A stretch of 64,000 nt of DNA from Qipengyuania_C sp046254955 (GTDB lineage: Bacteria > Pseudomonadota > Alphaproteobacteria > Sphingomonadales > Sphingomonadaceae), in NCBI RefSeq assembly GCF_046254955.1, contig NZ_JBJXRG010000002.1, positions 682,001 through 746,000 on the forward strand, given 5' to 3'. The notes under the pieces were generated by a model. That model did no database searches, was not told the origin of the DNA, and saw only the letters and a list, made by a program, of their open reading frames with translations. Positions 1 through 7,517 of the stretch are shown piece by piece. A program made the translations under genes and the position numbers. Within the stretch, counting starts at the first letter, position 1, and every line of letters starts with the position of its first letter.

Positions 1-1150
1 TTCCGGTATAGCTGGAGAAGGCTGGCGTCCCCTTGAGGTTCAGCGCATTACATAGCTCGAAGACCGCATTCGTACCGTCGTCGAGCTGATCTGCGTCAGG
101 CAGCGGGTCGCTGTTTCCGTGACCCGGTGTCGACATCCCGATGAGCTTTAATCCGGCGTCGGCGATCTTGCGCTGGATATTCTCGTGCTGCACAAAGTAG
201 GGCAGCTCGCCATGCAGGAACAGGATCGGCGTACCGTTGGCAGCGCCCGTCCATGTATATGCCAAGCGGCGGCCATCGGCCCGGGTGAAGATCTGCTCAT
301 TGCGCAGCGGATCAGACCACTCCAGCGAGGTGCGCTCCCTTTCCGCCGTAGCCCGCGCGCATAGCATGCCCAACAACCTGATCAGCTCGACACGTGATCG
401 AAGTTCGGCTTTGGTGAGGACCCGCTTGATCTGGGTACGCACCGTCTCGGTCGTTACCCCGCGCGCGCCCGCAACTGCATCGACGTCGCACCCGGAAAAG
501 AGGAGCTTGCAAATCGCGCATTCGGCTTCCGTTAGCCCGAAGGCCTGGGCCAGATGGAGATTTATCTGTCCGTCCCAGGCCAGCTCGAGTGAGCGAATTA
601 CGGTGTAGGTGACATCGGTCTCGGCGGATTGAACAGGAAACGCTTCGGCGATGCATTCCTGACCTCTCTGGTCGATCAATCGCAAGATCGCATAGGCGGC
701 GTTGCCCCCGGCGACAGCAGCGCGGCGAATCTTCTTGAACTCGCCAAGCGAACGCTCCTGCACCCAGGCGGTGCCTGCGAGCTGTCCCTGCTCGATGCCG
801 AAGAAGTCCGCCGCCCCGTAATTGAGCGTTACCACCCGCCCTTCGGGAGAAAGTGCCATTGCAGGAGAGGATGCTCGCCGCACCCAGACCTCCAGCTGGT
901 CGCGTGTTTCCACATCGGCATAACTATCCAGCCGCGAAGACAGGCCCCCGAGGAGGCGAGAAAGCGTTGCGTCGACTGGCAGATGCCTGGCAGTGCTGGA
1001 GGAATTTGCGAACTTGCGGTCCCACGCGGAAATGAGTTCGTCGAAACCTTCAGGTTCATGCAGAGAACGCCACGTCGAGGAGACGATGTCGAGATCAATT
1101 GCATGGTCGGAAAGCGGTTCTTTTATCAGAATCAATACCTTGGTCCCCAT
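1..1150 (-). CDS. LuxR-type regulator with PAS-like region and alpha/beta-hydrolase domain (3' end outside window)
   Basis: The reading frame is open from an ATG at 1150 to the left edge, giving 383 codons. Residues about 90-180 look like a PAS sensor (ALSPEGRVVTLNYGAADFFG). Residues 204-260 form a LuxR-family helix-turn-helix (FGLTEAECAICKLL, then GVTTETVRTQIKRVL). From about residue 290 an alpha/beta-hydrolase fold begins (GTPILFLHG as the oxyanion strand, then GMSTPGHGNSD). An HTH fused in front of a hydrolase suggests that a small molecule bound or cleaved by the C-terminal domain controls DNA binding; the ligand is unknown. The gene is divergent from the adhesin at 1218, so it may regulate it (inference). 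The start is uncertain because there is no good ribosome site; a TTG at 1183 is an alternative. Confidence 0.8.
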   Translation of the reverse strand, partial: MGTKVLILIKEPLSDHAIDLDIVSSTWRSLHEPEGFDELISAWDRKFANSSSTARHLPVDATLSRLLGGLSSRLDSYADVETRDQLEVWVRRASSPAMALSPEGRVVTLNYGAADFFGIEQGQLAGTAWVQERSLGEFKKIRRAAVAGGNAAYAILRLIDQRGQECIAEAFPVQSAETDVTYTVIRSLELAWDGQINLHLAQAFGLTEAECAICKLLFSGCDVDAVAGARGVTTETVRTQIKRVLTKAELRSRVELIRLLGMLCARATAERERTSLEWSDPLRNEQIFTRADGRRLAYTWTGAANGTPILFLHGELPYFVQHENIQRKIADAGLKLIGMSTPGHGNSDPLPDADQLDDGTNAVFELCNALNLKGTPAFSSYTG

Positions 1151-1156
1151 ATGGGG
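1145..1156. promoter_or_regulatory. Perfect 12-bp palindrome, candidate operator
   Basis: CCCCATATGGGG is a perfect palindrome. It covers the start codon of the leftward LuxR-type regulator and lies 61 bp before the rightward adhesin start. Its place in a short divergent region suits an autoregulatory operator. This is inference from position only. Confidence 0.3.
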
Positions 1157-1217
1157 TATGACAGCCGGCCGGGAGGCGATCAATAGGGATTCGAACTGCA
1201 AACGGGGAGAATCCTAT

Positions 1218-3791
1218 ATGAATATTTCGGTCAAAGGCGCAATCTTGTCATCAACCTTGCTTGCATTGGGCACATTTGCGTTCGCACCCGAACGCGCTTT
1301 GGCTGAAGACTGCCTGCTTGATCGCAACAATAACGGCGATGCCGACACTGGCATCGACGATGATGCGGGCGCGGATTCGGGCGATGGTGATGCGAGGCTG
1401 GCGTGCGGATTCGATGCAACGGCAACAGAGGCTTTCGCGACTGCCATCGGTTCGGGAGCTGATGCAACGGGCGCCAGCTCAACTGCATTGGGCAACGAAT
1501 CCGGAGCGTCAGGCAGTTTCTCGGTCGCGCTCGGTGCAAGAGCTAGCGCTGAAGATAACGGCGCTATCGCTATTGGCGGCGATGGTGACGATATGGACGG
1601 TTTGGGCGCGAGGGCTGCCGGCATAGGCGGTATCGCAGTGGGTGAAGATGCGGTTGCGCTTGGGTTTGAGACCATAGCGCTGGGTGCTAGTTCAAGCACT
1701 GGTGGCGACTTAGCAACCGCCGTCGGTTCCGATGCACAGGCCACCACCGACGCATCTGCATTTGGATGGGGAGCTGCGGCGGATGCCATTGCTTCGGTAG
1801 CAATCGGCTTGTCCGCAACAGTCGACGGCTCGTTTACAGAAGGTGTCGCCATCGGAAATGCCAGTGACGCGATTGGCAATGGAGCGATCGCAATCGGTGG
1901 CAACTACGTCGATGGCGATTCGGACGGCGCGCAAGCAAACGGCAATGGAGCGGTCGCTATTGGCGCAGATGCAACCACGAGCGGCATTAGCACTTTGGCG
2001 CTTGGCTCAGGCAGTTCGGCGGGCAACAATTTCGCCATGGCAATTGGTGCTGATGCAAAGGCGCTTAGCAGCGGCAGCGCGATAGGTTTCTCAGCAGAGG
2101 CAAATAGCGCTCTTTCAATTGCCCTTGGCTATCAAGCGGTGGTCGAAACTGGCGCAAGTTCCGCGGTTGCGATCGGCGTCGCGTCCAACTCCAGCGGCAT
2201 GTCCTCGATCGCGATCGGTGGGGACGGGGCCGATCCGGATGTCGCTGGGACAAAGGCTGCGGGCGATTTTGCCGTGGCAGTAGGCGCCGATGCAAACGCA
2301 GCCGCTGATCAAGCATCCGCGTTTGGCTGGGATAGTTTGGCCGACAAACTTGGTGCAACGGCAATTGGAACCAACGCCAAAGCGACCGGCAATTTCGCCA
2401 CATCTCTTGGAGCTTCTGCAAACGCGGCCGGCAATTTCGCAACCTCTATCGGCTACCTCAGCGAGGCGACAAAGGAAGGAAATATCGCCATCGGCGTCGG
2501 TGCAAAAGCGGTTATGGGCAACAATGCACTCGCAATCGGTCGGGATGCAATCGCAGATGGCCCTGCCTCATTGGCCTTCGGATTTGGGGCCAAGGCTGGA
2601 CTTACTGAGGCTATAGCGATCGGCAACAGCGCCAATGCGTCCACCGGACTTCAGTCGGTCGCTCTGGGTGCCAGCACCGTTGCTTCAGCTCAAAGAAGCT
2701 TTGCCGGAGGGTACGCAGGTCAGGCCGTCGCCGATTATGCGATTGCCATTGGCGCTGATTCCAACGACTCCGGCAATGTCGGTGCGTTCGCTGGCGGCGC
2801 GGGTTCCATTGCCTTGGGAGCCGATGCCGCCGTTTCTGCCAATGCTACCGGCGCGATGGCGCTAGGTGCGCAGACCAGCGCTTCTGGTACTTTCAACACG
2901 GCAGTGGGTTATCAGGCCAGTGCTTCGGGTTCGACGCAGGCGAGTGCGTTTGGTTACCAGGCGCAGGCTAATGCTTCGCGAACGACCTCTGTCGGTTATT
3001 CCGCGATCGCCAATACCGCTCGGGCAACGGCAGTCGGCGATAGCGCGGTGGCCACTGGCTATGGCTCGGTTGCGCTGGGCAACCTTTCCAATGTCGGCGG
3101 TTCGGCGCAGTTCGGTGTTGCCATCGGATACCAGGCCAACACTACCGGACAGAACTCCGGCGCCATCGGCTTCCAGACCATCGCCAACCAGGCCAATGCT
3201 TTGGCCGTGGGCACCAATGCAGTTGCCGACAATGCCCAGTCTACTGCGATCGGTTATCAAGCCAATACGACCTTGAACAACCAGGTGATGCTGGGCGGAG
3301 CAGGTTCAAGCGTTGCGATCGGCGATATCGATGCCAGTACCGCAGCGCAGTCAGGCCAGCTCTACAGCGTGACCGTCGATGACAGCGGTACGCTTGGCAA
3401 AGGCAGCGCGCTTGCATCAGCGCAGGCGGTCGCAAGCCTCGGTAACTCGATGCGCCAGGTCGCCAGCTTCCACGAAGCCGAGATCTCCGCGCTCGATGGC
3501 AGGGTCGCTACGCTCGAAGGCGGAGTGAATGCCCTGTTCGATCTTACCGAAGTTGACCGCAAGGATACGCGGCGCGGCCTTGCCGCTGTTGCCGCCATGG
3601 CGCAGCCGCATTTCCCGAGCGAGCCAGGCATGACCAGCTATGCCTCCAACGTCGCTGTCCACCGCGGCGAGGTCGGGTTCTCGGCCGGTGTCATGCACCG
3701 CGTATCCGGCGCGCTCGCCTTTACCGCAGGCGCTACCTACGCCGGCGGCGATAGCGCCACTTTCAAGGCCGGTATCGCAGGGGAGTTTTAA
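1218..3791 (+). CDS. Trimeric autotransporter adhesin, YadA-like (paralogue 1)
   Basis: The protein has 857 residues. I chose the ATG at 1218 because GGGGAGA precedes it and because it begins a clear signal peptide (hydrophobic core, cleavage after about ALA29). Almost all of the rest is the roughly 14-residue YadA/Hep-Hag head repeat (xAxAxGxxSxAIG pattern), broken by a few inserts of the IAIGGDGxD type. Near the end come a neck, a short coiled coil (ASFHEAEISALDGRVATLEG) and about 75 residues typical of the YadA membrane anchor, ending in Phe. Such proteins are exported by the type Vc route and form trimeric surface fibres for adhesion or autoagglutination. The binding partner cannot be told from sequence. 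Its distal head and neck are nearly the same as in the paralogue at 4074. Confidence 0.9.
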   Translation: MNISVKGAILSSTLLALGTFAFAPERALAEDCLLDRNNNGDADTGIDDDAGADSGDGDARLACGFDATATEAFATAIGSGADATGASSTALGNESGASGSFSVALGARASAEDNGAIAIGGDGDDMDGLGARAAGIGGIAVGEDAVALGFETIALGASSSTGGDLATAVGSDAQATTDASAFGWGAAADAIASVAIGLSATVDGSFTEGVAIGNASDAIGNGAIAIGGNYVDGDSDGAQANGNGAVAIGADATTSGISTLALGSGSSAGNNFAMAIGADAKALSSGSAIGFSAEANSALSIALGYQAVVETGASSAVAIGVASNSSGMSSIAIGGDGADPDVAGTKAAGDFAVAVGADANAAADQASAFGWDSLADKLGATAIGTNAKATGNFATSLGASANAAGNFATSIGYLSEATKEGNIAIGVGAKAVMGNNALAIGRDAIADGPASLAFGFGAKAGLTEAIAIGNSANASTGLQSVALGASTVASAQRSFAGGYAGQAVADYAIAIGADSNDSGNVGAFAGGAGSIALGADAAVSANATGAMALGAQTSASGTFNTAVGYQASASGSTQASAFGYQAQANASRTTSVGYSAIANTARATAVGDSAVATGYGSVALGNLSNVGGSAQFGVAIGYQANTTGQNSGAIGFQTIANQANALAVGTNAVADNAQSTAIGYQANTTLNNQVMLGGAGSSVAIGDIDASTAAQSGQLYSVTVDDSGTLGKGSALASAQAVASLGNSMRQVASFHEAEISALDGRVATLEGGVNALFDLTEVDRKDTRRGLAAVAAMAQPHFPSEPGMTSYASNVAVHRGEVGFSAGVMHRVSGALAFTAGATYAGGDSATFKAGIAGEF
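2844..3505 (+). repeat. Long direct repeat shared with 5091-5752 (adhesin distal head and neck)
   Basis: From GCTACCGGCGCGATGGCGCT the two adhesin genes run co-linear without visible indels for about 660 bp, at a constant offset of 2247 bp. The encoded peptides differ at only about 25 of roughly 220 positions, and several DNA stretches longer than 25 bp match exactly. Similarity stops sharply inside the coiled coil, before the membrane anchor. Confidence 0.85.
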
Positions 3792-3949
3792 TACGAAGAA
3801 AAACCCGACATGACACATGAGGCCAGGTATCGCTTCGGATTAAGCGCACAAAACATGCACACATTGGAAGATCAGGCATGTGAACGTTCTTACTGAAACG
3901 ATAACCCTATCGATAAGTTGACTCGCCCCCACGTTCGCGCGAGGTAGCG

Positions 3950-3969
3950 CTTACGGATTCGCCCGTAAG
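3950..3969. other. Inverted repeat between the two adhesin genes
   Basis: CTTACGG and CCGTAAG flank a 6-nt loop, a perfect 7-bp stem without a T tract. It lies in the 282-bp gap between the adhesins and may be an operator or transcript hairpin. No other structure was clear in this gap. Confidence 0.35.
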
Positions 3970-4073
3970 AGGCGAGACATCATAGGTTTTTCGGGCCGCG
4001 CCAAGACTTGTTTTAATCAAGCCGTGCGCCTGCCAACCTCTCGCTGGCCCGTACGGCAAAGAGAGGGAAATCA

Positions 4074-6017
4074 ATGACACACTCACTTACTTCAAAGCGC
4101 GCTGGCCTTCTGGCTGGCTCAACCACGGCTGCCATCGCGGCAACCGCGTTCCTTGCGACGCCAGCGATGGCAGACGTCACCGCACCGTGTAATACGGGAC
4201 CTGTTGCTGCCTCGCTGGAATGCGGCGTCAATGCGTCAGCTGCGGGCACCGCTGGTGCCACAGCTGTTGGCGACAGCTCGAATGCGGCCGGAAGTCAATC
4301 GACAGCGATTGGTGAATCTGCTGAAGCTCTTGGAATCGCTGATACCGTAGTTGGGGAAGATGCCTCGGCTACGCTGGGCTTTGGTACAGCGATCGGCAAC
4401 GACTCCGACGTTACGGCGGCAAGCGGTACAGCTTTGGGATATAACGCAGATGTAACCGCAACGAATGGTGTAGCCGTTGGCGCATCTTCGTTGGCAGATC
4501 AGGTCGATTCGGTCGCTATCGGCCAAAGTGCGGATGTCGGCGGCGAAAGTGCTACCGCTATAGGGGCCGATGCTAATGCAGCAAGCTATGGCAACGTCTC
4601 CATTGGTTCGCAAAGCGATGCGACAGGCATTTACTCAGTTGCAGTTGGTGGTGATGGTATTGACGAAGATGTAGCGGGTGCGCAGGCCACTGGCGATCGT
4701 TCAACTGCACTTGGCGCGGATGCACTTGCCACAGGCAACGATTCGACTGCAGTCGGAATGGATGCCAATTCGCTTGGGAGCGAAACGACCGCCATCGGCT
4801 CGAATGCTACAACCGATGCCAGCCTTGGTGCGACCGCGATCGGTGCCAACTCTACAGCCAATGGTAGCCGTGCCCATGCACTTGGCCGACAAAGCGACGC
4901 TATTGGAACTGGCGCGCTTGCGGTCGGCGCATACGCACAGGCAACTGCAAATCGAGCCATCGCGATCGGCACCGGATCCGCACCAAGTAGTGCCTCCAAT
5001 GCCTCAGGACTCGAGTCGATTGCAATTGGCCACAACTCGTTGAGTTCTGAGACCTCGGCCATTGCCCTTGGCGCGGATTCAACGGCTTCTGCTACCGGCG
5101 CGATGGCGCTGGGTGCATCGACCACTGCGACCGGGACCTTCAACACGGCAGTGGGTTTCCAGGCCAGTGCTTCGGGTTCGACGCAGGCGAGTGCGTTTGG
5201 CTATCAGGCGCGGGCCAATGCCGATCGCGCCACCTCGGTGGGCTATTCGGCCATCGCCAATACCGTGCGCTCGACTGCGGTCGGCGATAGCGCGGTGGCC
5301 ACCGGCTATGGCTCGGTTGCGCTGGGCAACCTTTCCAATGTCGGCGGTTCGGCCCAATTCGGTGTTGCCATCGGATACCAGGCCAACGCTACCGGACAGA
5401 ACTCGGGCGCCATCGGATTCCAGACCATCGCCAACCAGGCCAACGCTTTGGCAGTGGGCACCAATGCGGTCGCTGACAATGCCCAATCAACTGCGATCGG
5501 TTATCAAGCCAATACGACCTTGAACAACCAGGTCATGCTGGGCGGTACAGGTAGCTCGGTCGCCATCGGCGATCTCGATGCCTCTACCGCTGCCCAGACA
5601 GGCCAGCTCTATGCGGTCACAGTCGATAATGATGGTACGCTGGGCCGTGGCAGCGCAGTGGCATCTGCACAAGCGGTCGCTTCGCTGGGTAACTCCTTCC
5701 GTCAGGTCGCAAGCTTCCACGAAGCCGAGATCACGGCTATCAATGGACGGCTTGATGGGATCGACTTTGCGCTGCAAGATCTCGATGAGAGCACGCGCGG
5801 CGGCATTGCCACTTCCATGGCGATGGGCGGGATGATGATCGTGCCCGATTCGAACATCTCGATCAGCCTCAACGGTTCGACCTATCGCGGCGAACAGGGC
5901 TTTGCTGGCGGCATCACCGCAAGGGTAGCACCCAAAGTCTATATCTCTGGCACTATCGCCGGCTCAACCGCCAAAAAGTCTACTGGCGCGCGCGTCGGCG
6001 TAGCTTTCGGGTTCTGA
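4074..6017 (+). CDS. Trimeric autotransporter adhesin, YadA-like (paralogue 2)
   Basis: The protein has 647 residues. The ATG at 4074 follows AGAGGGA and starts a long signal peptide ending near PAMADV. The head is built of the same short YadA repeats as the upstream gene, but there are fewer of them. The last segment carries a neck, a short coiled coil and a C-terminal beta-barrel anchor ending RVGVAFGF. That anchor (GGMMIVPDSNISISLNGS onward) is clearly different from the anchor of paralogue 1 although the block just before it is nearly the same. It probably forms its own surface trimer; mixed trimers seem less likely if the anchors cannot pack (inference). A good terminator follows the stop. 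Confidence 0.9.
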   Translation: MTHSLTSKRAGLLAGSTTAAIAATAFLATPAMADVTAPCNTGPVAASLECGVNASAAGTAGATAVGDSSNAAGSQSTAIGESAEALGIADTVVGEDASATLGFGTAIGNDSDVTAASGTALGYNADVTATNGVAVGASSLADQVDSVAIGQSADVGGESATAIGADANAASYGNVSIGSQSDATGIYSVAVGGDGIDEDVAGAQATGDRSTALGADALATGNDSTAVGMDANSLGSETTAIGSNATTDASLGATAIGANSTANGSRAHALGRQSDAIGTGALAVGAYAQATANRAIAIGTGSAPSSASNASGLESIAIGHNSLSSETSAIALGADSTASATGAMALGASTTATGTFNTAVGFQASASGSTQASAFGYQARANADRATSVGYSAIANTVRSTAVGDSAVATGYGSVALGNLSNVGGSAQFGVAIGYQANATGQNSGAIGFQTIANQANALAVGTNAVADNAQSTAIGYQANTTLNNQVMLGGTGSSVAIGDLDASTAAQTGQLYAVTVDNDGTLGRGSAVASAQAVASLGNSFRQVASFHEAEITAINGRLDGIDFALQDLDESTRGGIATSMAMGGMMIVPDSNISISLNGSTYRGEQGFAGGITARVAPKVYISGTIAGSTAKKSTGARVGVAFGF

Positions 6018-6053
6018 TCGCAAACACTTCGGGCCTTCGGCCCGTCAAGCTTG

Positions 6054-6083
6054 GGGCCGCTTTCGCAAGAGAGCGGCCCTTTC
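6054..6083 (+). terminator. Rho-independent terminator after the adhesins
   Basis: GGGCCGCT and AGCGGCCC form an 8-bp stem with a 10-nt loop, followed by TTTCG. A second small hairpin (CGGGCCTTCGGCCCG, 6030-6044) lies just upstream. Confidence 0.7.
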
Positions 6084-6262
6084 GCTTGGCCGCGGCGCAG
6101 CTGCACAACTCCGGGATTCGGCTTACGCGCCCGTATCTGATCCAACAAGAAACGGGCCGACCCGCCAGCCTGGAAGGATTGTCCTCGCGCTTTCGCGCTC
6201 GTTCATCTTCGCGCCTTCGGCACTGCCATTCCGAATTTTGAATTCTTCCATACGGCAGAACC

Positions 6263-6300
6263 ATCAAAGGCCACCCCTCTTTCGAGAGATGGCCTTTGAT
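6263..6300 (-). terminator. Hairpin directly downstream of tRNA-Arg
   Basis: ATCAAAGGCCA and TGGCCTTTGAT pair perfectly over 11 bp, with an inner CTCT-TTCG-AGAG stem. It touches the 3' CCA of the tRNA. It is likely a terminator or processing guide for the leftward tRNA transcript; the T tract is weak. Confidence 0.6.
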
Positions 6301-6376
6301 GGCGCGCCAGGAAGGATTCGAACCTCCGGCCGCCTGATTCGTAGTCAGGTACTCTATCCAGCTGAGCTACTGGCGC
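6300..6376 (-). tRNA. tRNA-Arg (ACG)
   Basis: The reverse complement folds as a 77-nt tRNA. Acceptor GCGCCAG pairs with CTGGCGC, the D-arm is TAGCTCAGCTGGATAGAG, the anticodon stem-loop is CCTGACTACGAATCAGG with anticodon ACG, the T-arm contains GGTTCGAATCC, and CCA is encoded. The wobble A is presumably deaminated to inosine, as is usual for this tRNA. Confidence 0.96.
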
Positions 6377-6422
6377 GCGTCGAAGGCGGCACATAGGCAG
6401 GCGCACCCCGCTTGGCAATCCC

Positions 6423-6905
6423 CTATCCGGCCCGCCCGCCGATGAAATGGCTGAAGAAACGGGAAGCCAGTTCGATATCGAGAGGCGGCTTATCCAGTCG
6501 GTCAATCTCAGCCGGATCGAACCAGCCAAGCTCCCCGCACTCCAAAGCACCGGGCACTCCTGTCCAGCCCGTGACACTGTAAAGAAGTATGACAATCACG
6601 GAACCGCCGGTTTCCGCGTCGCCCTGTGCGAAAGCAGCGGGCGTGGTTGATGGGCGATCAACCGTGATCCCGAGTTCCTCTTCCAACTCGCGAATCAGCG
6701 CGTTTAGGGGGGATTCCCCCGATTCGACCTTGCCGCCAGGGAATTCCCACAGTCCGCCATGCTGTTTGCCTAACGGCCGCTTATGCATGAGCCAGCGTCC
6801 GTCCGGACCCCGCAGGGCTCCTGCGACCACCAGCGTGATTGTCGGATTTTCTTTCAACTGGCCCTCTCCCGATAACCCTTTCTTAAGAGGTTGGGACGAA
6901 AACAC
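6423..6905 (-). CDS. mutT: NUDIX hydrolase, MutT-like (8-oxo-dGTP diphosphatase)
   Basis: Up to 160 residues. The Nudix box is complete at residues 58-80 (G58, E64, R72-E73, E76-E77, G79), and WEFPGGKVE is typical of MutT. The family hydrolyses oxidised dGTP to stop A:T to C:G mutations, in the cytoplasm. Start choice is open: the ATG at 6905 gives 160 residues, but a TTG at 6857 has a better ribosome site (GGGAGAGG) and removes an N-terminus that does not look like the family (144 residues). Other NUDIX substrates cannot be excluded. Confidence 0.85.
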   Translation of the reverse strand: MFSSQPLKKGLSGEGQLKENPTITLVVAGALRGPDGRWLMHKRPLGKQHGGLWEFPGGKVESGESPLNALIRELEEELGITVDRPSTTPAAFAQGDAETGGSVIVILLYSVTGWTGVPGALECGELGWFDPAEIDRLDKPPLDIELASRFFSHFIGGRAG

Positions 6906-6937
6906 GAGCCATCAGGTTTGTATCGACAGGTGTACCA

Positions 6938-7135
6938 GTGAAAATGTTCAACATCTTGAATGACATTCGCGACGACATCTCGGGGGCAACCGCCGTCGAG
7001 TACGGCCTGATCTTGGCCCTTATATTCCTCGCGCTGGTCAGCGCCGTTGAGAACGTCGGCACTGAAATCAACAGCACTTGGAATAACGTGAGCAGCAAGG
7101 TGTCGGAATCTTCTGACAAAGCTCGCGGCGGCTGA
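6938..7135 (+). CDS. Flp/Fap-type pilin (1)
   Basis: A 65-residue prepilin. The motif DDISG|ATAVEYGLILALI gives a TadV-type cleavage site after Gly16, with Glu at +5 and Tyr beside it, followed by a hydrophobic helix. Mature Flp pilins assemble into tight-adherence (Tad) pili. The start is a GTG with CAGG 7 nt upstream; an ATG two codons later (6944) is possible. No tad assembly genes lie in the window, so the secretion machinery must be elsewhere. The C-terminus (SESSDKARGG) is more divergent than in pilin 2. Confidence 0.85.
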   Translation: MKMFNILNDIRDDISGATAVEYGLILALIFLALVSAVENVGTEINSTWNNVSSKVSESSDKARGG

Positions 7136-7247
7136 GATTAAGCGCGGCGTTAGGAATTTATCAATGGGTTGATCCTACTTCCGCAAATGCCCCGTCCAAG
7201 AAGACCGGATGGGGTCGGGTATCGAAGACTGAACCAGGAGACATAAA

Positions 7248-7427
7248 ATGAAGTTCATCAACAAGCTGCTCCGTGACGAGCAGGGCGCCACCGCCATCGA
7301 ATACGGCCTCATCGCTGCTCTGATTGCAGTTGCTGCAATCACTGCAATGCAGAGCCTCGGTTCTGAACTGAACACCACGTTCAACACCGTTCAGAGCAAG
7401 ATGGCTGAAGGCAACCAGGCTGCTTAA
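7248..7427 (+). CDS. Flp/Fap-type pilin (2)
   Basis: A 59-residue prepilin preceded by AGGAG (7236-7242 region). The DEQG|ATAIEYGLIAALIAV motif places prepilin-peptidase cleavage after Gly13 with Glu at +5. It is closer to the usual Flp major pilin than its neighbour at 6938, so it is probably the main fibre subunit. The 112-bp gap between them and a strong terminator afterwards suggest that the pair may be co-transcribed or that each has its own promoter. Confidence 0.88.
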   Translation: MKFINKLLRDEQGATAIEYGLIAALIAVAAITAMQSLGSELNTTFNTVQSKMAEGNQAA

Positions 7428-7454
7428 TCGCAGACTAGCCTAAGCTACAAGATA

Positions 7455-7488
7455 GGGCGGCCCGGGAAACCGAGCCGCCCTTTTCTTT
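7455..7488 (+). terminator. Rho-independent terminator after the pilins
   Basis: GGGCGGC pairs with GCCGCCC, with an inner CGG-GAAA-CCG continuation, and is followed by TTTTCTTT. Confidence 0.85.
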
Positions 7489-7517
7489 GTCTGGTCTCAA
7501 TTCAACTCGAAGACAAA

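Noticed and set aside
1214..1903. Long open frame on the minus strand inside the first adhesin (229 codons)
   Set aside because: It is the mirror of the repetitive adhesin code; its Pro/Ala/Ser-rich product has no signal, motif or ribosome site.
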